Position numbers and translations under genes: made by a program. From assembly GCA_012656075.1 (NCBI GenBank), contig JAAKBF010000048.1, positions 806,001 through 870,000 on the forward strand: a stretch of 64,000 bases of DNA, written 5' to 3'. The notes under the pieces were generated by a model, which had not been told where the DNA came from, did not search any database, and was given only the letters and a program-made list of their open reading frames with translations. Positions 55,501-64,000 of this stretch are shown in pieces. Position 1 is the stretch's first letter. Every line of letters begins with the position of its first letter. Source of the stretch: Phytophthora hibernalis (lineage: Eukaryota > Oomycota > Peronosporomycetes > Peronosporales > Peronosporaceae).

Positions 55501-56274
55501 AATAATGTGCCGCGGACGAGGCCCAATCTTCTGCGTGTCTCCCTTGTTGTCGTCATAGAAAGCATCTCGAGCGCTCTTCACCTCCTCTTCCGTCATTTCC
55601 TCTGTCGGTTGCAATCTTCGCTGTCGCCTGCGCTTCGCATTAATAAACCCGTCAGAGTTGCAGAACGGAGAAATGTAGGTGGCTTTAGCTTCCTTCTCCT
55701 TCTCAGCGTCCACACCAACAGTCTGAGCGTCCCAGAACGACCTCTTCTTGGGCTTAGCCACCGGAGTTTCCTCCAATGAAGCAGTCTCCTTCCTTGAATG
55801 ATCTTGAGAACTTGTGGAGCGTCTTGCAGAGCCTGGAGTGGAGCTAATTGCGTTAAATTGGGTACTTTTCCGCGTTTTCGGCTCCGTCTTGGACGACGCT
55901 ACGAGCCCATATTTGCGCGCAATGCGCTCGCCCGCCGTCAGTTCTCGTTCCTCTTCTTTGACACGAGGAGCTGCGGGTTTCTGCGGCGTGACGAGCGAAT
56001 AGGCTGCGATTGCCGCGTCAGTTGCCTCGTCTTTGGCCTGTTTGCACTGCTTCCCAGGCGGCAGGAGACTCATGAGCAGCTCACGCGCGGAGACGACGCG
56101 CTTGGGGCCGGCGCTGCCTTGACTGGAGGAAACACGGGCATGGATGGGGCTCAGCAGCTCGTCCTCGAGGCTGTCCTGACTGGCGGAGGCTTGCAGATGT
56201 TTGCGCGCGGCTGGAGACGCGGAGAGCGACGTGGGCGAGTCGCTCTCGTCGTTGCTACTTGACATCAACTCCAT
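52552..56274 (-). CDS. ERCC6L2: Snf2-family ATPase of the ERCC6L2 type
   Basis: A DNA-dependent ATPase linked to genome stability and end joining. The N-terminal 350 residues are disordered and basic. After a 70-bp intron near 55140-55210 the helicase starts: YLFDYQRGGVEFLYSAYQ, GDDMGLGKTIQVIAFLSAIL (Walker A), PASLLQNWEQELHTW. A second intron lies near 54592-54668, then VILDEMHCLKNPEAQ (Walker B box reads DEMH), LGLTGTLMQNNEKELHCLLD. The cysteine-rich CDCGRDSKLKRKKCCYKT is diagnostic of ERCC6L2. The C-terminal helicase half contains SRLDGNTKVEERL, LISTRAGGVGLNLQSA and QAQDRAYRIGQTKDV. The C-terminus continues through three one-base losses (53182-53184, T6 53054-53059, T6 52922-52927) as an acidic tail ending PQKKVYVPTYL at 52552. 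Confidence 0.9.
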
Positions 56275-56628
56275 TGTTGCAGTGAATTTGACAGACGTTG
56301 AAGGAGGGTCTGCTTATAGCGATGGTCTGTGTATGAAAGTACTTTTGGTTGTAACGTTAGCAGTCGGTTGTAAGGCAAGTTCCATAATTTGATGACATCG
56401 CTAAATCAAGATGTATTTGATAACCAAGGTATCAGGTTAAACAGGATTGCAAGTCAATTCACGTCACGTTGAGACTTTGCTGCTCCTACAATTAGTACTG
56501 AAAGCAAGGCAACGCGTACTGGTTGAGGTCACTGGCTTGGAATTACGTTAGGTCTATATAAATCTACAGCACTGCTGGAGTCGTCGGCGTGGCCGTCGTT
56601 GACGCTCCCTCGTCTGGTTGGCAGCTTC
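56275..56628. other. Spacer between NOP10 and ERCC6L2
   Basis: About 350 bp, AT-richer, containing the NOP10 3' region and the ERCC6L2 promoter. No gene seen. Confidence 0.45.
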
Positions 56629-56902
56629 TTACTGGAAGATCGGGTCCGGCGACTGCGTGGGCAGCAGGCCGAAGCGCTTCTTGGTGGTGATGCGCTCCTT
56701 GGAGAACTTGTCGTCGGGCGAGAAGCGCGCCGGGTGTGCGGAGCACGTGGGGGAGCCAGCAGGCGTCTCCTTCTGCAAAGAGAGAGGCAGGAAAACGCAC
56801 ACAGTCAGATAAGTCACTGCGATTCGCATACATATTGCAGCGTCGCACCTTGAGCGTGTAGACGCGCTTGCCATCTTCGCCGGTGTAGTACATGAGGTGC
56901 AT
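56629..56902 (-). CDS. NOP10: H/ACA ribonucleoprotein subunit NOP10
   Basis: 65 residues, the normal size. Exon 1 is 56849-56902 (MHLMYYTGEDGKRVYTLK), then a 76-bp intron, and exon 2 is 56629-56772. Exon 2 carries the family signature SAHPARFSPDDKFSKERITT and KKRFGLLPTQ. NOP10 joins NHP2, GAR1 and the pseudouridine synthase in box H/ACA snoRNPs, which modify rRNA. It is divergent from Ran. Confidence 0.95.
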
Positions 56903-57230
56903 GGTGGCTATCTTCTGGTTGGCTATCAAGTGTCAATGGCGACTTGGGGGCTCGATTCTCTAAATGTCGAATCGATTTCACTAGATATCCGAAAACGGCA
57001 ATTACTGGTCATGCGCTGTCCTTGATCAGATTGACTTGGTTTCAGTATGTTGATACGAACCTAGCCCCATCGACTTTCCCGAGGTTTTATTCCAGATCCA
57101 GAGTAAAACCTCAAAGACAGACACTTCACTTGGGTTCAGTATGGTCGGTGGCTGGTGGAGGGCGTGGTGCGGGAGTTATTTTCGCTCCCAGTCGCCCGAT
57201 AGTTGGTAAAGTTCTCAAGCGCAAGACAAG

Positions 57231-58273
57231 ATGGTACGTGAATATGGCCGCCTTTAACGCCCCGTCCGTAGTAGCGCCGCCCTCGCCGCGTGCCCAACAC
57301 CCTCGAGTCCCTCCCCGCCGCTTCCCACGTTCTCTAGTCGCGCGACTGCGCAGAAATAGCCTCCAACAGGAGCAAGGAAATAAAGCCACAAGCTGCGATC
57401 TAATACTTCAGCAGTAGCAGGACGGACTTGAAATCTCAGAGGAATAGAAGAGAAGGCGCAACTGAGGGACCCAGGGCACAGGGGCGACGCGCAGGACGGA
57501 GACGCACAAGTTAGAAACCAGTTTAAACTGACAGGACTGCCTTCTTTTCTTTCAGGCCCAGAACGTCCCAGAATTCAAGCTCATCCTCGTGGGTGACGGT
57601 GGTGTCGGCAAGACCACCTTCGTGAAGCGCCACTTGACGGGCGAGTTCGAGAAGAAGTACGTGGCCACGCTCGGCGTGGAGGTGCACCCGCTCACGTTCC
57701 ACACGAACTTCGGCCCTATCCGCTTCAACTGCTGGGACACGGCTGGCCAGGAGAAGTTCGGCGGCCTGCGCGATGGCTACTACATTCAGGGCCAGTGCGC
57801 GATCATCATGTTCGACGTGACGTCGCGTATCACGTACAAGAACGTCCCGAACTGGCACAGAGACCTGTTCCGCGTGTGCGAGAACATCCCCATCGTGCTG
57901 TGCGGAAACAAGGTCGAGGTGAAGGACCGTAAGGTCAAGGCCAAGCAGATCACGTTCCACCGCAAGAAAAACCTGCAGTACTTCGACATCTCGGCCAAGT
58001 CCAACTACCAGTTCGAGAAGCCGTTCCTGTGGCTGGCTCGCAAGCTTGTTGGGTAGGCCATGCAGTTGGAATTTTCTATTCATGCTGCAGCAGCATTTGC
58101 TAACTTTTTTGTGTTATCCCAACTACAGTGACAACAACCTGACGTTTGTGGAGGCTCCTGCTCTTCGCCCGCCTGAGGTCACCATCACCCAGGAACAGAT
58201 TGCCCAGATTGAGGCGGACGCTAGCTCTGCTGCCGCTGCGGTGCCCCTTCCCGATGAGGACGAGGACCTGTAA
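57231..58273 (+). CDS. RAN: GTP-binding nuclear protein Ran
   Basis: Directs nucleocytoplasmic transport and spindle assembly. Exon 2 (57556-58052) opens AQNVPEFKLILVGDGGVGKT, then KRHLTGEFEKKYVATLGVEV (switch I), WDTAGQEKFGGLRDGYYIQG (G3), GNKVEV (NKxD region, G4) and ISAKSNYQFEKPFLWLA (G5). A 76-bp intron leads to exon 3 (58129-58273), ending in the acidic tail LPDEDEDL. The initiating codon seems to lie at 57231-57233, where ATG is followed at once by the donor GTACGT; splicing to 57556 gives M-AQNVPEF. The first intron is then 322 bp, unusually long here. An alternative ATG downstream would yield an unrelated N-terminus. Confidence 0.93.
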
Positions 58274-58793
58274 GCTGGAATTGGTGTGCTGTCCTATCAC
58301 GCCTCGACCTGCACTTTTCGCTTAGAACTCAAGGAGGAGAACGAGGGAGGGGGATTCGGACAGAGCTGCTGCGCTGGTCAAGCCGAGCCTGATCGCGCGC
58401 GTTCCGGCCGCATCGCCCGACTGGTTTGCTGCCGCTGAAGTGATGGAACGCCGAGTTCCTTTGAAACGATTGACAACCAGGAGACGAAGAAGACCAGTGA
58501 GGAAATAGTCGCGGTTGAATGCATGTTGCTCTATTTTTGATTGCTTTCCAGTTAGCTTAGCTCCATTTCGTAGTTAGACCCGCACACTTGGCGTGATCGT
58601 GGATGTCCTTCTTGACCATCGCGGTGATGGAAGTTGTAGGCAGGTGATGACGTTCGAATGAAGTATGCAAAATAAAGATACCTCCATCGATACGTTTCCT
58701 GTTTGAGAACGGTTCCCTGAATATTATATTTTGCAGGTCATCATCATGAACGCACACTGCGAAACAGTCTTTATTCTTCTCCTGTACAGCAGG
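58274..58793. other. Spacer between Ran and the transporter gene
   Basis: Ran 3' region and transporter promoter. A TTTTGCAG at about 58730-58737 could be the acceptor of an upstream non-coding exon of the transporter. No independent gene seen. Confidence 0.4.
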
Positions 58794-60824
58794 ATGGCGT
58801 TCGACAGTTCGCTGCACTTGAAGCCACTGCAAGATGACGGCAATGGTGAGGACTCGAGCGTCTACGTCGGCTGTACTACCCCAGGCGACGTCGACCGCCA
58901 AACAGTTGCTGAAGAGCAAGAACTACCGGTAGGCGTCCGTAAGCTGAAAGTAGTTCGGTTCGTCTCTGAGAGCGACGATGCAATTGCTGTGGACATCGAG
59001 GGCGACCGGACCAGCACTCAACATGTCAGTGACGGACTCGGCGGCATTCCGGACATCCAGTGGACTCTGAAGACCCGAGCCTTCCGAACGTGTCTAGTGC
59101 TTGCCATGCCATGGGCTGCCTACGCAATTCTCAGTATGATATAGGTTGGTGTGGTGCTTGTGGTGCAGTATGCTGATGTTTGCCCTTGCTGTATGCTGCA
59201 GACACTGTGTTCACCAACACCCGACTGTCGTACATGGAGTCCATGGGCATCTCCGACTTTGTGCCGCGATTCGTGCCAAGTCTCATCCAGATTTTCCTTG
59301 GACCAATTCTTGGAGCGATGTCAGATCGCTCGCTGTCCAAATGGGGACGACGCAACGTGTTTCTGATGGCCGCCGCTCTCATTGCCACGGTGACAGGGCT
59401 GCTCTACGGCTCAGCAAACGTGCTGTTCCCCAATCTCCAATCGCTGACCAAGCTACTGCTCGTGCTCCTAAGCATTGGCGTGCTGCTACTGAACGTAAGT
59501 CTCTCTGTGAGGTCGAGTTATTGATGCATCTTCAGTAACTTTACTTTCGGTTGACTGCAGATCGGCCTTCGAGCTCGCATCATGGACATGGTGCCGATCG
59601 AATTTCAAGTTCATGCTCAAGCAACGTTGGCGATGTATGAAGGCGTAGGCGGTGTGCTGGGATCACTGCTCTTTCGGAGCACTTCTGACGCGGTTGTTTT
59701 CGCGAGTGCCATCAGCGGCAAGGAGATACTGAAAGCTTTTGGATTTGCTTTGGCCGCTATCTTCGTCACGACGGTGGTATGCATCTACCTACGGCCTGAG
59801 CACCCGCAGGATAAACCCATGTTTCAACCTCGGCTCAGTCGGGTTGGGCGAGAGGCATGGCAGCAAGTCGTACACGCGCCAAAGATATTTCGCTTCTTGT
59901 GCATCGTATACTTCGTTCTATCGTAAGTGTTGGCTTCAAACTTCGTGTTGTGGGATATCTACTCACAGATTGACCGCCCTGGCTTGCAGGTTCGCATGGC
60001 TGAGTTTTTCGGAAGAGGTATACCCGTGGTGGGGGAAGACGTGTACGGAGGTTGCAAGAGTTCAGGTACGCAACGAACTCGCTCATATTTTACTGCACGA
60101 AGTGCTGGAGTGAAGTAACTAACTAAAGTATGTGGCACCTGCAGACTGCGACAACAACAGTCAACGTGACTACAGAAAGGTCTCAACACAGCCAACACAG
60201 CGCTCATTGCTCAGGTATACCTGTTGTTCGAGGATGGTATGTTATGCGCTAAACGGTTGACGAACTTGACGTTTTCTGGTGTTATTTGCTTTCTTGAAAT
60301 GTGCAGAACGGCCTTGTCGCGGTGATTTGCTTCATTGTGCTGCTAGTCATGCCACGAGTTCCAGATGCAAGCTATTTGAAACAGTTCACGGTTCATGGGC
60401 TTGTGGTTGGAAGTACGTGTGCTATAGTATTATCGTTTGCTACAACGCTAATCTTTTACTTCTTGTATATTCAAGCGTGTGCTTTAGTCGTTGCCGTGTC
60501 GGTGGGAAGCTTCTGCAAGGAGATCGCGTTTACAGGCTTCGTGGTCACAGCCTTTTACCGAACTGTTGCGAATATCTTCCCTTTTCGGTTGTGGGCATCA
60601 TGGGCAAGGAGCTCCTGACTTCGGCTCATGGTTTCAACAACAATGGGCTCTACGTTGGCGTGCTCATGCTGTTCGAAGCAGCCTCGGACCTGACTGTTCA
60701 GGTCTACGGCACTGAGAGCTTGGCCCCACTGGGAACAGGAAACGTGCTCACACTTCCGTGCATCCTTTTCGCTGTCGGAATTGCATGTACGGCCAGCTTC
60801 GTTACGATATTAGGTCGTCGGTAG
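58794..60824 (+). CDS. MFS sugar transporter, SLC45 / plant SUT-like
   Basis: Predicted 12-helix proton/sugar symporter. Exons are about 58794-59133, 59202-59494, 59561-59922, 59990-60065, 60145-60214, 60307-60412 and 60476-60824; introns of 63-92 bp have GT..AG ends. An 80-100-residue cytosolic N-terminus precedes TM1 (CLVLAMPWAAYAIL). The MFS loop reads LGAMSDRSLSKWGRRNVFLM, the typical SDR..SKWGRRRP-like signature of GPH/SLC45 carriers. The stretches PWWGEDVYGG and KEIAFTGFVV also fit that family. Single-base losses occur at the G5 run 60031-60035, at GG 60179-60180 and at TTTT 60583-60586; each added base restores a hydrophobic or conserved frame. Sucrose or another disaccharide is a likely substrate, by family only. 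Confidence 0.78.
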
Positions 60825-62427
60825 TAGACCAGCACCCTAGCCAGACTGTTCTTATCTATTGCGCTCCTCCTATTTTTGAGGACCAGCTCAAAATGCAACA
60901 CCGTATTGGATTGCACGGTGTCATGCCTCCGTCCTGAGCTGAGAATGCCACCTCGTCCTCGTCGAAGGATAGCCTAGCAACTACCGGTACGCCGGTACGC
61001 TGCCATGACCGACAGTGAAAATGGCAACCGAGAGGACACGTCCGACGCTGCTGCATGAGCTGGCGGTTGCGCACGATGAACGACACAGCTACATGCAGCG
61101 AATGTGTAGTTTGGCCGGGCCAGGAGCGTACACGATCCCGTCGACCTTCCAGCGCCCAGCGCCGAACATGCTGCTGCGAGCGGTACAGCGTGAAATCTAC
61201 GGCCGAGAGTTCTCGAGGTAACTTTTGCATGGGTCTGTATCAGCGCGGGTTATCGGGTTGTTCACATGACCACTTGTTTGCTAACACAGACAGAAGCGGG
61301 CGTTGACGACGACAACTAGTGATGCGATCGAGGAGTACGTCGTGCACCAAGTGTCCCTTTGTAGTACCTGGTGCTGGGCGACTAACCCGTGCTTGGTTCG
61401 GCTAGGACTCCTTGCCAGCTCTGCCTCGTCACGACGGCCAGCACGCATCGCGATCGCCGTGACCAACTCCGCAAGCTCCTGGGCCTCGCACCGGTACGCC
61501 CGCGGCACTGGCATTGCGTTCGCGCCCGAAGTTGGATCTGACCTACCCGTTGTTATTGCTGGTGCTCGGTTGCTTTGTGGTAGGATGAAGTCGCGCCGAA
61601 GTCTGACAGCTCGGGCTCCAGCAACTCACCGTCACGCGAGCGCTGGGCGTCGTCGTACCTGACCGACATCGTAGCCGATTTCGGAGAACAACTGCCCGTC
61701 GCGGAGTTACCGATCCAGGAGGTGGTACGCGTGCCTCAGCAGGTAAAACTCGGTGACGTTTGTGATAGTTGATCCGGACTGACGTCGCGCTATTTGACGC
61801 GACAGCTCTGTTTCCGCGCGCCGCTGAGCTACCAGCATTTCCTCACGAGCACGAGCTACCTGGACCGGATCAAGAGACTGCAGCAGCGCAAGTAGCGCGA
61901 GCAATGTTGTGGAGAATTCTATTTAAACGGCAGTTGAAGGCTGACGTCGAGCGCGAAAATTTAGCGCCATTACATGGATCCCATGAAGTACCGGTACCTG
62001 TGAAGAAACCTAAACCATTTATTGACGTGTGAGGGGTAGATATCGCAATAGAAGTACCAGGTATTAATTGGCGTACCGGACGTTTCGTCCGGGGTGATAA
62101 GGGACAAGAACGTTGTTTAGAGTAAGTGCAAGTGAGAGGGACGAGAGTGAGAGGGACGAGGGGATCTACGACGTCGAGGAGGCTGATTTCATCGGCAGTG
62201 TTGATCCAGTCGTTGTCGCAAGGTGGGGGGTACGACGCTGCGCAGTATACGATGGATAATACCACTGTGGTGATTCTCGAAGACTCGGTGCGCTTCCAGA
62301 ATGACCCAGCGTAGGGTGATGGCTGTCGTAACGCTCACCTTGGGCAGTGGACACCAGAGTTCACAACAGTCGAGTCCTTCACCATGGATCGCAACTGGCG
62401 CTGCAGAACGACATCGGAGACGCCGCC
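60825..62427. other. Degraded repeat-like region before the helicase remnant
   Basis: Many short frames on both strands, for example 61015-61221 on plus and 61707-61904 on minus, with no recognisable domain. By position it is probably the upstream part of the element that left the Pif1-like helicase fragment. Confidence 0.4.
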
Positions 62428-63291
62428 GTGTTCGTCACGCCGGAAAACGTGACCCGTCTGGCAATCAACACCGCGTTCGTGGCTGAGACCGCGGCCATGC
62501 TGCCAAGCGGCATCTTCCCTATCCGCGTCGTCGCGAACTTCAAGGGTGCGTTAAATGGCCTGAGTCAAAGCGACCTCCGCTACATCATGAGTCTGCCCGA
62601 CAACCGCTTCGGTAGGATGGCTCCCTACCTTGACCTCATCGACGGCATGCCCATTCAGGTCACGCAGAATGTCGCCACAGCGGAAGGCGTCGCGAACGGC
62701 ACGCTTGGCAACTTGGAGCTCGTGCATTTCCCTGATGACACTCGGTTCCGGCTTGTTCGTGACGGCGCGTCGATCACGGTCGTGCAGCTCGTTCTCCGCC
62801 TGCAACGGCCACACGCTACTGCGATCCGGCCTGATCTCGATTCAGAACTCTTCCCGGTTTTCTTTGCGACTGAACCATATGTGAAGACGACGATATCGCT
62901 CCCTAAGGCTCTTAATGGACAACCACGCTCAGTCACCGTCATGCCGCAGCAACTCCCATTCGTCTGCGCGGTCGGATCGACCGTGTACAAGGTCCAGGGT
63001 GATACACTTCAGTCGATGGTCGTTATGGACTGGAAATCGTCGCACCACATCGTAAACAAACCACAACAAACATACTTGCTCGTTTCTCGAGTGACATCCA
63101 GGGATGCGTTTGTTGCATTGAACCCCTTACGGCTGAACTCGCGGCGTGGTCCAAGCCACTTTTGCACGCACTCAATAAGGAAAAACGGCTCAACTACCTT
63201 AGCAACATCACCTTGGCGAGCTTCACGACACCAGCGACCGCCGATGTCGACCTTGCCGGCCAGCGAGCCTGCACGCTGTAGCTACGCAGTC
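62428..63291 (+). pseudogene. Pif1-like helicase C-terminal part, probably of Helitron origin
   Basis: The frame VFVTPENVTRLAINTAFVAE, FKGALNGLSQSDLRYIMSLP, YLDLIDGMPIQVTQNVATAEGVANGTLG matches the region after helicase motif IV in Pif1-like proteins of Helitrons. FVCAVGSTVYKVQGDTLQSMVV (motif V region) and QQTYLLVSRVTSRDAFVAL (motif VI) follow. The Walker A part is missing, so this is a truncated copy. The C4 run 63123-63126 lacks one base; restoring it extends the frame to the stop at 63289-63291 (DLAGQRACTL). Helitron identity is inferred from the similarity of transposon Pif1 helicases; no RepHel rolling-circle domain is present in the window. Confidence 0.72.
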
Positions 63292-64000
63292 GGAAGGAGC
63301 TAATTCTTTAACAAAATATTGACACTTCATAGAAGAGTTATTCCTTCGTGTGTGCTGCCTGTGTCATCACACGAACGAGAACGAATCATAGAACGTTAGG
63401 CTGCACGACATCTTAATCATCGTGCCTACCTTGTAGTCCAACAGCTCGATGTGCGGGTCCACTCTAACGAGTCTACCTTCATGTGAGAGTCCACCGAGTG
63501 CATCGAAATGCCCTCGCCCGCCACCATCAGCCGCCACACTGCACTGCATGACGCCCTCGTCAGCCGCCACACTGCGTTGCCCAACGCTACGACCTCCGGT
63601 TTTGGCGGGTTGCATCCTTTTAGCCAATCCAAATGTACCAAGACGACCCCTAGTTTTGTCGATCGGCGAATGTCCCACGAAGATCCAACTCGAAATGTTG
63701 CTGCTGCTGCGCCTTTATTGTCTTTGAGTTGCCGAAATGTTGCGCTAACCGTGTTCCCCGAACGTTGAACGCACTGGAGCAACATCGTTACTTTAAGGAC
63801 AAACGACATGTCTCACTTCGTTCGAACTGCGAATAATAGTGCAGTAGCAGCTCGAGTTCACGATGAAAGCCGTCGCCGTAAGCTCCTCCTAGTTCTTCTT
63901 CTACTAATGTTGCCACGATTTCTGTTTGCATATTTGATCTCCTTGCGTAACCGCGAGCGTGGAGGCTCCACGCTCCGAATGAATCGGATTCATTGAAATG
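63292..64000. other. Right edge of the window, unidentified
   Basis: A minus-strand piece (63440-63470, VRVDPHIELLDYK followed by a GTAGGC donor) and a plus-strand frame at 63808-63996 (MSHFVRTANNSAVAARVHDE) may be exon fragments of elements or genes continuing outside. The 16-mer TCAGCCGCCACACTGC occurs twice, at 63527 and 63560. Nothing can be named. Confidence 0.35.

Noticed and set aside
63289..63310. Helitron 3' end (CTAAT after a hairpin)
   Set aside because: CTAAT is present near 63301, but the required short hairpin just before it is not convincing.
1..64000. tRNA, rRNA or CRISPR arrays
   Set aside because: I saw no cloverleaf with A and B boxes, no rRNA-like conserved cores and no regularly spaced direct repeats with unique spacers. 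The tRNA-like match at 30582 is a short primer-binding site.

Overview
The window looks like nuclear DNA of an oomycete, most probably Phytophthora or a close relative. The evidence is short introns of about 50-90 bp with GT..AG ends and compact gene spacing. It also carries an NLP (necrosis-inducing-like) secreted protein gene, flagellar genes expected of a zoospore-forming organism, and the usual oomycete mix of Copia, MULE, hAT, Harbinger, LINE and Pif1/Helitron-type elements. The genus is inference; the eukaryotic, stramenopile-like character is well supported.

Layout. Positions 0.7-13.9 kb are a gene-dense block: a cytosolic multidomain acetyl-CoA carboxylase, a glycerol-3-phosphate/DHAP acyltransferase (two steps of acyl-lipid synthesis side by side), an acidic protein of unknown role, and a minus-strand gene that appears to fuse a mitochondrial presequence, two CBS domains and a PTC7-type PP2C phosphatase. 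Positions 14-26.6 kb are a transposon island: a LINE 3' remnant, a hAT transposase gene, and a decayed Mutator-like element encoding FAR1-like, MULE DDE, SWIM and Ulp1 domains. A PIF/Harbinger element with intact inverted repeats sits inside that MULE, and a second LINE remnant follows. Positions 26.6-30 kb hold a divergent NLP gene and a 2 kb AT-rich spacer with tandem repeats and several strong hairpins. Positions 30.06-36.89 kb are a complete but decayed Copia retrotransposon with two LTRs and a 5-bp target duplication.

Positions 37-61 kb are again gene-rich: a PP1-like phosphatase, a TPR protein, CCDC113, a zinc-finger Nudix protein, an EF-hand protein, a KOW/zinc-motif acidic protein, Rab6, IFT80, an ERCC6L2-type Snf2 ATPase, NOP10, Ran and an SLC45/SUT-like sugar transporter. 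CCDC113 and IFT80 are ciliary proteins. The last 3 kb are remnants of a Pif1-like helicase, probably Helitron-derived, and unidentified sequence.

One property affects the whole annotation. Many otherwise well-conserved genes are broken by single-base losses, nearly always in a homopolymer run and repeatedly where CCCC stands for an expected CCCCC. The same signature occurs in housekeeping genes and transposons, so I treat these genes as functional loci with consensus errors, not as pseudogenes. Coordinates given for genes span such breaks.
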